A stretch of 30,650 bases of DNA from Chitinophagaceae bacterium (lineage in GTDB: Bacteria; Bacteroidota; Bacteroidia; Chitinophagales; Chitinophagaceae), in assembly GCA_025362915.1 (NCBI GenBank), contig JANYEU010000293.1, positions 1-30,650 on the forward strand, given 5' to 3'. Below, piece after piece: positions 7,952 through 17,344 of this stretch. The first letter of the stretch is position 1, and each line of letters starts with the position of its first letter. The notes beneath the pieces were generated by a model. It searched no databases. It was not told the origin of the DNA and was given only the letters and a program-made list of their open reading frames with translations. Made by a program: the position numbers and the translations under genes.

Positions 7952-10819
7952 ATGGAAGAGAAATCTGCGCCTAAGTCTGTCTTACTTTTCTGCCCTCAAG
8001 CACTTCAGCATTACCATGAAATAGTGCGGGTGTTGCATATAAAAAAAGAAAAAGGGATACCTAAGTTAGATGCTGTAGACCTCTCTAAAACAGTATTGCA
8101 AAAGCATTTTAAAGGCTTGCCAGCAATAGTTTATGAAGCCATGCTTTTTTTTAGCGACACCGAACTGGCAGAATGGGAGATAGAAACTTGGAATAACCTG
8201 TTTCATAAAAGAGGTACTCCTAGCGATGAGATTGGCAAGATTGCTCTGCTAAGAGGCTTGCATCAGCAGTTCGAAAATCTATTACCCTATATCTCTCTGT
8301 TTAAATGGTATCACCAAAAAACTTCTTATAAACGCAATGTTCAAACCTCACCCTGCGCTTTTAGCAGTTATCGTCCACAACTAAAATTCGATGTGGTTAA
8401 GCAACAAAAACGGCTAAAAGTGGAGGCGGTTATTGTTTTGAACGGGGCTGAATTTCTGTTTGAGTCATTTAATCAGTTCGATTTCTGGCTGGAGAGTAAC
8501 AACGAATATTTTTTGTTGAGGTTTAAGGATTACCAAACATTGCAGTGGCTTATCTCGACAGAAATAAGGGAATATGAGCTTTCGCCTGCTTTGTTTAAAG
8601 AAAGGATATTGGCTGTATTGGAGGAGAATTATAAGGTTAATAGAAATGGTCATTTTATAGAAACGCACATCACTTCGCAGCCTATAAACAGGGTAATGCT
8701 TAGTGAGATTAGTGGTTCTTTTCTGATGCTTACGCCTCAATGGCTTTATGAAAACTTTTTGGTGGATGGTATTTGGAAAGAAACGAAAGAAGTAACCCAA
8801 GGGGGCGAAATATTTATTATCCATCGAAATAAGGAAACTGAAGAAGCTTTTGAGGCTTCGCTACGTCAGCTTCATCCCAATTTTAGCAAACAAAACAATG
8901 GATATTTTTATCTCTCGTTTGCCGATGCCCAAAAGAAAAGTTGGTTTTTGAAGATATATCACCAGATGCTCGATCAAAATATAGAGCTTGTGGGCATAGA
9001 TATGTTGCAGCATTTTAGGTATTCGCCACACAAGGCCGTAACCGAAGTAACCATCATACAGCAACAACAGCAAACATTAACCCTGTCATTCTCTGTAAAG
9101 TTTGGGGCTGAGGATTTGGGCTTGTTATCTCTTCAGAAAATATTGTTGGCAGGGCAAAAAGCTATCCTTTTAAAAGATGGGAGTCTAGGTATTTTAAGCG
9201 ACCAATGGATTCAGCAATATGGCTCTATCATTAAGCATGGCAGGATAAATAAAAAGGAAATTGAAGTGGCGCGATGGATGGCCATCAAGGCAACAACCAA
9301 TGAAACGGGTGATGAGGACACTTTTCTAAAAACAAGCATCAACAAAGACTGGTGGCAAAAATGGTCCGATTGGCAACAGAAAGAAAATATTTCTATCTAT
9401 TCATTGCCCCAAACCATTAAAGCTACATTGCGGCCATACCAACAAAAGGGGTTTGAATGGATGGCATTATTGGCAGAAGTGGGGGCTGGTTCTTGTCTGG
9501 CAGATGATATGGGGCTGGGTAAAACGTTGCAAACCATTTGCTTGTTGGCGCATCAACAGGCAATGAACCCTACTGATATAAGTATTATCATTTGCCCCGC
9601 CTCTCTTATTTACAACTGGGAACAGGAGCTGCAAAAGTTTACCCCACACTTTAAGGCAATAGTATATCATGGCAGCCAGCGCAGTTTTGATGCCATTGCC
9701 AAAGAAATGCCCCATATAATCATCACCACTTATGGAACGCTGCGGGCCGATGTGGAACAATTGGCACAAATAACTTTTGGCGTGGCAGTGGTGGATGAAA
9801 GCCATAACATCAAAAATCCGTCGGCATTAATTACGCGTGCCATCTCGCAGGTACATGCAAAAACCAGGGTGGCTCTAAGCGGCACACCCGTTATGAATAA
9901 TACTTTCGATTTATATGCGCAGCTTAGCTTTTTGCTGCCAGGCATGTTTGGCAGCAGGGATTTCTTTAAAAAAGAATATGCCGATCCCATAGATTTTTAT
10001 CAGGATGAAGGCAAAATAAAAGAGCTTCAAAAGATTACCGCACCGTTTGTACTTAGGCGTACAAAGGAACAGGTGGCGAAGGATTTACCCGAAAAAATGG
10101 AGAGCATCCTTTGGTGCAGAATGGGCATGGAACAAAAAAATGCGTACGATACTATCAAGGAAAAAGTGCGCAACAGTGTTTTTTTGGAGATAAAAGAAAA
10201 AGGATTTGGTAGTGGCAAGATGAGTGTTATTGCCGGCATGTTGAAGTTGCGCCAAGTTTGTAATTCCTGTTTATTGGTGAAGGATGAGGAGATAACGAGC
10301 AATGATTCTATAAAAACGGAGGTGCTGGTAGAAGAACTTACTAATATCATTGGCAGCCATAAGGTATTGGTCTTTTCTCAGTTTACGTCTATGCTCGATT
10401 TGTTAGAAGAGAGTTTTGGTGCCCATGATATTCCTTTTTTACGACTGGACGGCAGCACGCCTATTGATAAAAGGCAGGAGTTGGTAAATGAATTTCAGTC
10501 GGCAGAGACTGATGCCCGTGTTTTCCTGATAAGTTTGAAAGCAGGAAATGCAGGCTTGAATCTTACGGCAGCAGATTATGTGTTTCTTTTTGATCCATGG
10601 TGGAATACGGCAGTGCAGCAACAGGCCATTGATAGGGCACACAGGATTGGGCAAACACAACGGGTTTTTGCTTATCAAATGATTTGTAAGGGAACCATTG
10701 AGGAAAAGATCATTCAACTACAACAACGAAAGAAAAAGCTGGCAGAAGATTTAATAGGCGAAGAAGAGGGCTTCTTAAAATCATTGTCGGAAGAAGATGT
10801 GGCATTTTTGTTTAGTTAG
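7952..10819 (+). CDS. SNF2-family DEAD/DEAH-box ATPase/helicase
   Basis: A 955-residue Swi2/Snf2-type DNA translocase. The first ATPase lobe begins near residue 490 (LRPYQQKGFEWMALL). Walker A is DDMGLGKT at about 519-526, the Walker B/DEAH-type box is DESH at about 614, and motif III reads ALSGTPVMNN. The second lobe has VFSQFTSMLDLLEESF near 806, LRLDGSTPIDKRQELVNEF, LKAGNAGLNLTAADYVFLFDPWWN and RAHRIGQTQR near 895, so all core motifs are intact. The N-terminal 480 residues show no recognisable domain and no clustered cysteines of a SWIM zinc finger. Bacterial homologues are implicated in remodelling DNA-protein or RNA polymerase complexes, and some occur in defence loci. No methylase or other defence gene is beside this one, so a housekeeping role is more likely. 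Confidence 0.93.
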   Translation: MEEKSAPKSVLLFCPQALQHYHEIVRVLHIKKEKGIPKLDAVDLSKTVLQKHFKGLPAIVYEAMLFFSDTELAEWEIETWNNLFHKRGTPSDEIGKIALLRGLHQQFENLLPYISLFKWYHQKTSYKRNVQTSPCAFSSYRPQLKFDVVKQQKRLKVEAVIVLNGAEFLFESFNQFDFWLESNNEYFLLRFKDYQTLQWLISTEIREYELSPALFKERILAVLEENYKVNRNGHFIETHITSQPINRVMLSEISGSFLMLTPQWLYENFLVDGIWKETKEVTQGGEIFIIHRNKETEEAFEASLRQLHPNFSKQNNGYFYLSFADAQKKSWFLKIYHQMLDQNIELVGIDMLQHFRYSPHKAVTEVTIIQQQQQTLTLSFSVKFGAEDLGLLSLQKILLAGQKAILLKDGSLGILSDQWIQQYGSIIKHGRINKKEIEVARWMAIKATTNETGDEDTFLKTSINKDWWQKWSDWQQKENISIYSLPQTIKATLRPYQQKGFEWMALLAEVGAGSCLADDMGLGKTLQTICLLAHQQAMNPTDISIIICPASLIYNWEQELQKFTPHFKAIVYHGSQRSFDAIAKEMPHIIITTYGTLRADVEQLAQITFGVAVVDESHNIKNPSALITRAISQVHAKTRVALSGTPVMNNTFDLYAQLSFLLPGMFGSRDFFKKEYADPIDFYQDEGKIKELQKITAPFVLRRTKEQVAKDLPEKMESILWCRMGMEQKNAYDTIKEKVRNSVFLEIKEKGFGSGKMSVIAGMLKLRQVCNSCLLVKDEEITSNDSIKTEVLVEELTNIIGSHKVLVFSQFTSMLDLLEESFGAHDIPFLRLDGSTPIDKRQELVNEFQSAETDARVFLISLKAGNAGLNLTAADYVFLFDPWWNTAVQQQAIDRAHRIGQTQRVFAYQMICKGTIEEKIIQLQQRKKKLAEDLIGEEEGFLKSLSEEDVAFLFS

Positions 10820-10865
10820 CAGGTTGTTGCAATTATGGAAACAAGTACATGACACTTTGAGAAAT

Positions 10866-10900
10866 ATAAAAAGCAGCTACAAATTATAACTGCTTTTTAT
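10866..10900. terminator. Bidirectional terminator between the SNF2 helicase and the GH3 gene
   Basis: An 11-bp perfect inverted repeat (10866-10876 ATAAAAAGCAG with 10890-10900) has a 13-nt loop. The A-rich and T-rich outer parts of the arms supply a U-tract on either strand. It lies between convergent genes ending at 10819 (+) and 10982 (-), so it can serve both. Confidence 0.65.
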
Positions 10901-10981
10901 TTGATGACCTCATCAGTATTCAAAGCTAAAACCTTCTAATTCTTAGTCAATATTCAAGACAATTCTTTTATCCCAGCCACC

Positions 10982-13264
10982 TTATTGTAGAAAAACACAA
11001 TCAGACTCGGTAACATCATTGCTATTTGTGCCAATAAATATTTTATAATTCCCAGGCTCAAAGACCCGTTTAAGGTTGTTGTTATAAAACTGGAGATCCT
11101 CGGTAGAAAGGGTAAAAGCCACTTCCTTACTATCCCCTTTTTTAATAAATACTTTCTGAAAATCTTTCAATTCTTTTACGGGTCTTGTAATAGAACCCAT
11201 CATTTGGCGTGTGTATAGCTGCACCGTTTCCTCCCCATCATAGTTGCCCGTATTGGTTACGGTTACCTTTATTGTTAATTTTTCATTGGATTTTATCTCA
11301 GTCTTACTCAATGTTGGTTTGCTGTAATTAAAATTTGTATAGCTCAACCCGAAACCAAAAGGGAACAATGGTTCATTGGAAACATCAAGATAATCTGATT
11401 TGAACTTGGATGATTCATTGGGTATGTAGGGTCTGCCAGTATTTTTATGGTTGTAGTAAATGGGTACTTGCCCAACATTTTTAGGAAAAGTGATAGACAA
11501 TTTACCAGAGGGGTTGTACTTTCCAAACAAAACATCGGCAATTGCATTGCCCGCTTCTTGCCCGGCGTGCCAAGTAACCAAAACGGCACTTGCTTCTGAA
11601 ACTTCCTTTTCAATGGTCAATGGTCTGCCACACATTACTACCAACACCAAAGGCTTACCCAAATGTGCCAATGCTTCAATCATTTTTTGTTGACATTCAG
11701 GCAGCCCAATATCAGATCTGCTAGAAGATTCTCCACTCATATTTGCCGATTCGCCAACCACTGCAACGATCACATCTGCTTGTTGTGCTGCCTGAACGGC
11801 CTCCTGCAACAATACTTCCGGTGGCTTTCTATCTGTGGTTATTTCTTCTGCAAACACATTTGCTTTCTTGATGAAACCAGAATCATCTGAGATGTTGGCA
11901 CCTTTTGCATAAACAATCTTTACAGAATTGCCCACATTGTTTTTAAGCCCTTCCAATACAGGAATGGCAAATTTGTAATTGCCACTTACCGACCAAGTAC
12001 CCAACATATTCATTTTATCATTGGCAAGTGGCCCAATCAAGGCAATAGTGCCAGTTTGTTGAAGTGGGAGTGTCTGCTGCGCATTTTTTAGCAATACACA
12101 GGAATGTTCTGCCAAGGTTTTTGCCAAAGCTTTTTTATTTGGAGACAATACCTCTTTCGAAGCCCTGTCCGCATCTAAGTATTTATATGGATTTGCGAAC
12201 AAACCCAATTTATACTTTGCTTCCAGAATACGGTGGCAAGCCAAATCTATATCTTTCAATGTAACCTTTCCTTCCTTTAAAGATTTTGACAGGGTTGTAA
12301 GGTATCCTTCCCCAACCATATCCATATCCATACCTGCCTTCAATGCCAAAGTAGATACCGTTTGTAGGTTTCCCATTCCATGTGCAGTCATCTCATTAAC
12401 GGCAGTGTAATCAGAAACTACAAACCCCTTGAACCCCCATTGCTTGCGCAACAAATCCGTAAGCAGCCAATGGTTTCCTGTAGCTGGGAGTCCATTTATA
12501 TCATTAAATGAACTCATTACGCTAGCACTGCCAGCATCTACAGCAGCCTTATAGGGTGGCAGATATTCATTGTACATTCTTACCGCACTCATATCTGTGG
12601 TATTGTATTCCCTGCCAGATTCAGCAGCACCATACAATGCAAAGTGCTTTACACAGGCCAGCACAGCGGTATTGTCAAAATGATTATTGTTCTGATACCC
12701 CTTTATCATTGCCTTTGCTACGAGAGAGCCAAGATAAGGATCTTCACCAGCACCCTCTGCAACCCTGCCCCAGCGAGGGTCTCGGGCAATATCTACCATT
12801 GGCGAAAACACCCAACTCAAACCATCCGCACTCGATTCAATAGCAGCAGCACGGGAACTAGCCTCAATCAATTTCATATCCCAACTACAGGATAAAGCCA
12901 ATGGTATTGGAAAAGTGGTTTTGTATCCGTGTATCACATCCGAACCAAAAATGAGGGGAATATGTAGCCTGCTATCTTTTATTGCCAGTGTTTGGGCATT
13001 GCGTATCTTATCAACCCCAATCACCCCAAACATGCCGCCCACATTCCCATTTCTTATCTTATCTTCCACACCTTTACTTACTACAGAACCTGTTGGGATA
13101 TCGGAACCTGGTGTAACTAAGTTTAACTGACCAATCTTTTCTTCCAATGTCATCTTACCCATTAGGCTGTCAATAAACACAGTCATTTTTTGTGAAGGAA
13201 GGTTTTGGGCAGATGCTACAAAGGTAATTATCAATGATAATAATACACAGGTATATGTTTTCAT
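10982..13264 (-). CDS. GH3 beta-glucosidase, BglX-like, periplasmic
   Basis: A 760-residue secreted enzyme with a Sec signal (residues 1-19, ending VASAQ). The N-terminal (beta/alpha)8 domain (about 30-370) contains KHFALYG at 206-212 and the nucleophile Asp285 in GFKGFVVSDYTAVNEM. An alpha/beta-sandwich domain follows (about 390-620, with VAVVGESANMSGESSSRSDIGLP as the likely acid/base and substrate loop), then a fibronectin-III-like C-terminal domain (about 670-745). This is the standard full-length BglX architecture. GH3 enzymes release glucose from the non-reducing ends of beta-gluco-oligosaccharides, and some act on beta-1,2-linked sophoro-oligosaccharides. Its position 12 bases downstream of a GH144 gene suggests that substrate here. 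It is the last gene of the PUL and stops at a bidirectional terminator. Confidence 0.93.
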   Translation of the reverse strand: MKTYTCVLLSLIITFVASAQNLPSQKMTVFIDSLMGKMTLEEKIGQLNLVTPGSDIPTGSVVSKGVEDKIRNGNVGGMFGVIGVDKIRNAQTLAIKDSRLHIPLIFGSDVIHGYKTTFPIPLALSCSWDMKLIEASSRAAAIESSADGLSWVFSPMVDIARDPRWGRVAEGAGEDPYLGSLVAKAMIKGYQNNNHFDNTAVLACVKHFALYGAAESGREYNTTDMSAVRMYNEYLPPYKAAVDAGSASVMSSFNDINGLPATGNHWLLTDLLRKQWGFKGFVVSDYTAVNEMTAHGMGNLQTVSTLALKAGMDMDMVGEGYLTTLSKSLKEGKVTLKDIDLACHRILEAKYKLGLFANPYKYLDADRASKEVLSPNKKALAKTLAEHSCVLLKNAQQTLPLQQTGTIALIGPLANDKMNMLGTWSVSGNYKFAIPVLEGLKNNVGNSVKIVYAKGANISDDSGFIKKANVFAEEITTDRKPPEVLLQEAVQAAQQADVIVAVVGESANMSGESSSRSDIGLPECQQKMIEALAHLGKPLVLVVMCGRPLTIEKEVSEASAVLVTWHAGQEAGNAIADVLFGKYNPSGKLSITFPKNVGQVPIYYNHKNTGRPYIPNESSKFKSDYLDVSNEPLFPFGFGLSYTNFNYSKPTLSKTEIKSNEKLTIKVTVTNTGNYDGEETVQLYTRQMMGSITRPVKELKDFQKVFIKKGDSKEVAFTLSTEDLQFYNNNLKRVFEPGNYKIFIGTNSNDVTESDCVFLQ

Positions 13265-13276
13265 CGTTCTTTATTT

Positions 13277-14617
13277 TTAGTTTGTAAGTATAGCTTGCAA
13301 CTGGAAGTCTAATTTGCGTAATCCTTTTTGTATTTCAGGGCAACTCATAAATAATTTCCATAACAGCCCCGTCCTATAGTTTTCTACCATTACAATTTCT
13401 GGTCCTTGGTCAATTGCCAAATATTTTTGCGGATACCAGTTGTCCTTTTCGCTAAAGGCATCATAAAAACCATAGCTGCCCCAAAGTTTTTTATTCATGT
13501 CCTCATACCAGTGCCGCAACGCTTTCAGAGATTGTTTTGGAGTGTAAGGTAATGCTGATAAGGCCGCCGTTGGGGAAATTACACCTAAGTCACTTGTGGA
13601 ATCAGGTGCATGTGCGGCATATCCTACAGTAGAATAACTGGCCGTCAATCCCCAATTATTTTGTCCATAACCCTTGTTATTTTTAGGGTTGGCTACACAC
13701 CATTTGTAATTTATCAAGGTCTGATTGGTGTTTTCTTCCCAATAGTTGGTGTATCTGTCTTTTAAGCCATGAGGATTTAATCCTAGGAATGAATATTGTG
13801 TCCAAAACAAGGGAATGCCATTAGGAAAGTCGCCTTGATATCGCAGTTTTAAGGGATAACCATAAGCCTGGTGTTCTTGTTTAATGCCACCATTGTTAGC
13901 CCATCCCTGATGAAAAACCGAAGAGTCAATTGAAAACGTAGGGGAGGACGCTGCCAATACATACATAATCATACATTCATTTACCCCATGAACAGGGAAG
14001 TTCATTTCCCATCCATAATCGGGGCTCCAATGCCAATACAAAACATTCTGCCCATGTTGAAACCAATTAAATTCTACAGCTTTCCATAGTTGGTCTATCT
14101 GTGTTGACAGTTCTTTTTCGGCTCTATTGCCATTTTTGAAATATTGTCTTGCACAAAGCAGACCTTGAATTAGATAAGAAGTTTCAACCAAATCTGCTCC
14201 ATCATCTTTTCTACCAAAGGGTTTAGCCTTACCTGTTTCTCCATTCATCCAATGAGGCCAAGCACCATGAAAACGGTCGGAAGTCTCTAAGTAATGAACT
14301 ATTTTTTTCATTCGTTGAAACCCTTGTTCCCTAGTAATAAATTTTCTTTCAATTCCTACTAATATTGCCATAATACCAAACCCGCTGCCTCCAATGGTCA
14401 CTATGTTTTTATCATTTTCGGGATATATATCATCCATATTTATCCTTTCCCTTGCCATTCCACTTGTAGGTTCGGCTCCTTCCCAAAAGTATCGGAAGGT
14501 TTGTTTTTCAACAATATTCAACAATGCACTATCTGATATTTTTTTTTGTGCCATGGTTTGTTTGGAATATAAAAAGCCCAAAGTGATTAAAAATAATAAA
14601 CAAGCAAATCGGTTCAT
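13277..14617 (-). CDS. GH144-family glucanase, single-domain (probable endo-beta-1,2-glucanase)
   Basis: A 446-residue exported protein with a signal peptide ending near TMAQ (residue 24) and almost nothing but the catalytic domain after it. This is the fold often labelled 'glucoamylase family' and now placed in GH144, whose characterised member from Chitinophaga pinensis is an endo-beta-1,2-glucanase. Conserved blocks are TFRYFWEGAEPTSGMARERIN, VTIGGSGFGIMAILVGIER, PHWMNGETGKAKPFG and DDGADLVETSYLIQGLLCARQYF. Candidate catalytic acids are Asp142 and Glu145 in the DLVE motif and Glu214 in VHGVNECMIMYVL. The absence of a lipobox suggests a soluble periplasmic enzyme acting after import. It lies 79 bases downstream of a second GH144 gene and 12 bases upstream of GH3. 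Family placement is firm; linkage specificity is inferred. Confidence 0.88.
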   Translation of the reverse strand: MNRFACLLFLITLGFLYSKQTMAQKKISDSALLNIVEKQTFRYFWEGAEPTSGMARERINMDDIYPENDKNIVTIGGSGFGIMAILVGIERKFITREQGFQRMKKIVHYLETSDRFHGAWPHWMNGETGKAKPFGRKDDGADLVETSYLIQGLLCARQYFKNGNRAEKELSTQIDQLWKAVEFNWFQHGQNVLYWHWSPDYGWEMNFPVHGVNECMIMYVLAASSPTFSIDSSVFHQGWANNGGIKQEHQAYGYPLKLRYQGDFPNGIPLFWTQYSFLGLNPHGLKDRYTNYWEENTNQTLINYKWCVANPKNNKGYGQNNWGLTASYSTVGYAAHAPDSTSDLGVISPTAALSALPYTPKQSLKALRHWYEDMNKKLWGSYGFYDAFSEKDNWYPQKYLAIDQGPEIVMVENYRTGLLWKLFMSCPEIQKGLRKLDFQLQAILTN

Positions 14618-14696
14618 TTTATTGAGTTTTATACGTGTTAATAATCTAGATGATTGTCAATTTCAATTTATTACTCTTAATTCCGTAGTCCATAGG

Positions 14697-16364
14697 TTAG
14701 AAATACGGGCTTTGGAACCCTAAGCTTTTCATACCATGCTTTATTTCGGGGCAACTCATAAATAAATTCCATAACAGGCCTGTCCTATAGTTTTCAATCA
14801 TTACTATTTGAGGCCCCTGATCAATAGCCAAACAATCTGAATCGTACCAAATGCTGCTTAGGTTAAAAGCATCAATAAAACCATACTGACTCCATATCTT
14901 ATCGCCTAACTTATAATAAAAGAAGCGGATTGCATCCATCGACTGCTTAGGTGTATAAGGAATGGAGGAAATGGCCGCAGTGGGAGCAATTACCCCAACA
15001 TCGTTAGTAGGCGAACTTGCATTATACCCACTTTGAACATCACTGGCTGTCAGTCCCCAACAAGCATAACTATATCCGTTATAATGATTGGGATTATTAA
15101 CACAATACGTAAAGTTGATAGTTGCATGAGCAGTATCCTGTGTCCAATAATTAGCGTAGTTATCTGTTAACCCGTATGGATTTATGCCAAGAAATGAATA
15201 ATGGGCAAAGAATAGTGGACCTCCATAGTGTGGGCCAAGCGGAAGGGTGATGCCATAAAATGACCTCCCATTTTTCATGCCACCGTTCTGTGCCCAACCA
15301 TTATCGTATACAGTTTTAGTTATTGCATTGCTATCAATAGGAGAGGAGGCCGCCAAAACATAGGTAATAAGGGCTTCATCCCAACCTCTTACCTGTACAT
15401 TGATGGCCCAACCAAAATTGGGACTCCAGTTCCAGGTTAAAACGTTTTGGTTGTTTTGTCTGAACCAGTTCCATTCTACTCCATTATAAATATTATTGAT
15501 AGCGGTTCTTAAATTTATTTCATGGGAATCTGTAGTGCTATTAAAAAATTGCCTTGCACAGAGTAGGCCTTGAATCATATAAGATGTTTCGACGAGGTCT
15601 GCACCGTTATCCTGTGTGCCAAATGGAATGGTTGCACCAGTTGAGCCATTAATCCAATGCGGAAAAACCCCATGATATCGAGTAACTTTATTAGTAAGAA
15701 AATTAACGATAGTGTCTATTCGAGATAATGCAGCAGCCCTGGTAATAAAATTTCTATTTACGGCGGCTAGCATACCCATGATGCCAAAACCACTTCCGCC
15801 TATTGTAACAACGTCTCCAGATGAAGTACGCTCTCTCGCCATACCACAAATTGGATGACCAAATTTCCAGAAATAATTAAAGGTTTGCTGTTGAACCAAT
15901 GTAAGCAATGCACTATCGGATAGTAGGGGGAATTTGTCTGTTGAATCAATCGTAGTTACAAAATTCAGATTTACACTGTTTTGTAATGCTCCAAGATTTA
16001 CTGATTTTAACCCGTAACTAATTTTAATAGAATAGGTAGTCAAAGGTTTTAAAGCAACAAGCGGCGCTAAAACAACTATGCTATCATTATTAATAAATGA
16101 ATAGGCAACGTTAATTCCAAGCCCTGTTGTTTCGTTGATTGAAATAAGAGACCTTGCTGATGAACTATCAACTTTGTCAGAAAAGTAAAGTTTTATTAAA
16201 GGAGGTTTTGTTGAATTGTAAGAGACAGGGTTATTTACTGATTTATCGTTGATAGTTGCAAACAAATACTTAAATGCACCTACCGATTGACTGTCCCCAC
16301 TTTTCTTACAGAAAGGGAATATAACTGAACAGAACAATAATATTAATATATGATTTTTGATCAT
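14697..16364 (-). CDS. GH144-family glucanase with N-terminal Ig-like domain, probable lipoprotein
   Basis: A 555-residue protein with two parts. The N-terminal hydrophobic signal ends in PFC-KK at residue 19, a weak lipobox but consistent with Bacteroidota lipoproteins. Residues about 30-140 form a bacterial Ig-like domain of the SbsA/Big_5 type (IKLYFSDKVDSSSARSLISI...LKPLTTYSIKISYGLKSV). Residues 150-555 are a GH144 catalytic domain with VTIGGSGFGIMGML, PHWINGSTGATIPFG and DNGADLVETSYMIQGLLCARQFF. The acids equivalent to those of the downstream paralogue are Asp256, Glu259 and Glu330. The two paralogues keep the same motifs but differ greatly elsewhere, so this is old duplication or separate acquisition. 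A lipid anchor and spacer domain suggest a surface-exposed first cut of long glucan chains. A hairpin separates it from the LamG gene upstream. Confidence 0.87.
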   Translation of the reverse strand: MIKNHILILLFCSVIFPFCKKSGDSQSVGAFKYLFATINDKSVNNPVSYNSTKPPLIKLYFSDKVDSSSARSLISINETTGLGINVAYSFINNDSIVVLAPLVALKPLTTYSIKISYGLKSVNLGALQNSVNLNFVTTIDSTDKFPLLSDSALLTLVQQQTFNYFWKFGHPICGMARERTSSGDVVTIGGSGFGIMGMLAAVNRNFITRAAALSRIDTIVNFLTNKVTRYHGVFPHWINGSTGATIPFGTQDNGADLVETSYMIQGLLCARQFFNSTTDSHEINLRTAINNIYNGVEWNWFRQNNQNVLTWNWSPNFGWAINVQVRGWDEALITYVLAASSPIDSNAITKTVYDNGWAQNGGMKNGRSFYGITLPLGPHYGGPLFFAHYSFLGINPYGLTDNYANYWTQDTAHATINFTYCVNNPNHYNGYSYACWGLTASDVQSGYNASSPTNDVGVIAPTAAISSIPYTPKQSMDAIRFFYYKLGDKIWSQYGFIDAFNLSSIWYDSDCLAIDQGPQIVMIENYRTGLLWNLFMSCPEIKHGMKSLGFQSPYF

Positions 16365-16382
16365 CTTTCGTTTAATAAAAAG

Positions 16383-16412
16383 AGAGGTTGCAGTAACTTA
16401 ATTGCAACCTCT
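16383..16412. terminator. Hairpin between the LamG lipoprotein gene and the first GH144 gene
   Basis: Arms 16383-16392 (AGAGGTTGCA) and 16403-16412 are exact complements with a 10-nt loop. An A-run lies on the left and a T-run (16412-16416) on the right, so the hairpin can terminate in both directions. It starts 15 bases beyond the LamG gene stop and sits inside the PUL, where partial termination would lower glucanase mRNA relative to susC-susD-LamG. Confidence 0.7.
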
Positions 16413-16426
16413 TTTTGATATAAGGA

Positions 16427-17344
16427 TTATCTTCCTGCAAGTTCTAACTGATAAAGAGATCCAATTTCAAGATCACTTAATGCTTTATTATAAACCCTTA
16501 ATTCATCAATTGATCCTTTAAACAAACCTTGCCAAGTTTGTGTGGATGAACTGGTAAAGCCTGTAGCGGCATTGGGCCATCCTCCAATAAGTGCCATTGT
16601 AGCGGCAGGAATAGAAATGGCTCCAAGTCCAACTGCAGGTGTGCCATAACTCCTGGTTCTGAAATTATTATTTGAAACCCTTACTCCATTTGCATAAATA
16701 TCAATATTAGATCCAGATGCATCATAACGCATTACATAGTGAACCCATTTGTTGGTACCATGAATTGTTTGAAAATCGGTACCCCTTACTCCGTAATCAT
16801 TAATATTATCACCACCGTATCTAGTGCCACTTATATAAGTAGAAAAAGCACTGTGAAGAACCAATGTATCATCGGTTGTAGTAGGATGTGATGTTTCAAC
16901 GTACATGTTTACTGGCCCTACATTCCAGTCAGTTTGTGCTGCAACTGGTTGTGTCAAAGCAAAAACTTCCGAAACAGTAGTACCATTATTATCAGTATTA
17001 ATCCAAGCACTTACTGTTACACTTGGTATTACATTAGTTCCACTTAATGCAGCAATAGTTGGATATAGAAGATATCCTGAGTTTAGGCTTAATGCCTGAC
17101 CTTTTACACCGGTAGTAAAACTAGCACCAGTAGATGATTTTGGTGCAGTACCTGATATGGTTTCGTTGTTGGTGCCATCAAAAGTCCAATGTGCAAGTAG
17201 GTTAGTAGAAGCAACATCATTCGATCCGTTATATCCATTAACTGGTGGCAATGAACTATCGCTCTTTTTACAAGAACTAATAAATAATCCCATGAATAAT
17301 GTCATACTCATAAAGAAAGGGACAATCATTTTTAATCGTTTCAT
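16427..17344 (-). CDS. LamG/concanavalin-A-like domain lipoprotein, probable surface glycan-binding protein
   Basis: A 305-residue protein with a lipoprotein signal, cleaved before Cys25 (LFISSC-KKSDSS). A short Ser/Asn linker leads into one LamG/ConA-like jelly-roll domain (about 48-300), with marks such as LLAHWTFDGTNNETISG, VTVSAWINTDNN, KWVHYVMRYDASGSNIDIYANGVRV and FKGSIDELRVYNKALSDLEI. The ending 'IDELRVYNKALSD.EI..LY' is typical of the family. It occupies the slot after susD where PULs encode SusE/SusF-type surface glycan-binding proteins, so a role in holding glucan at the cell surface is likely. No catalytic residues of LamG-like glycosidases can be identified. It starts 189 bases after the susD stop and is followed by a hairpin. 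Confidence 0.85.
   Translation of the reverse strand: MKRLKMIVPFFMSMTLFMGLFISSCKKSDSSLPPVNGYNGSNDVASTNLLAHWTFDGTNNETISGTAPKSSTGASFTTGVKGQALSLNSGYLLYPTIAALSGTNVIPSVTVSAWINTDNNGTTVSEVFALTQPVAAQTDWNVGPVNMYVETSHPTTTDDTLVLHSAFSTYISGTRYGGDNINDYGVRGTDFQTIHGTNKWVHYVMRYDASGSNIDIYANGVRVSNNNFRTRSYGTPAVGLGAISIPAATMALIGGWPNAATGFTSSSTQTWQGLFKGSIDELRVYNKALSDLEIGSLYQLELAGR

Noticed and set aside
7952..10819. SNF2 helicase as part of a phage-defence system
   Set aside because: No methylase, nuclease, phospholipase D or other defence gene is adjacent; neighbours are housekeeping or PUL genes.
13277..16364. Reading the two GH144 proteins as starch-acting glucoamylases
   Set aside because: The old 'glucoamylase family' label covers this fold, but motifs match GH144 and no GH13, GH31, GH97 or SusE/F-like starch genes are present.
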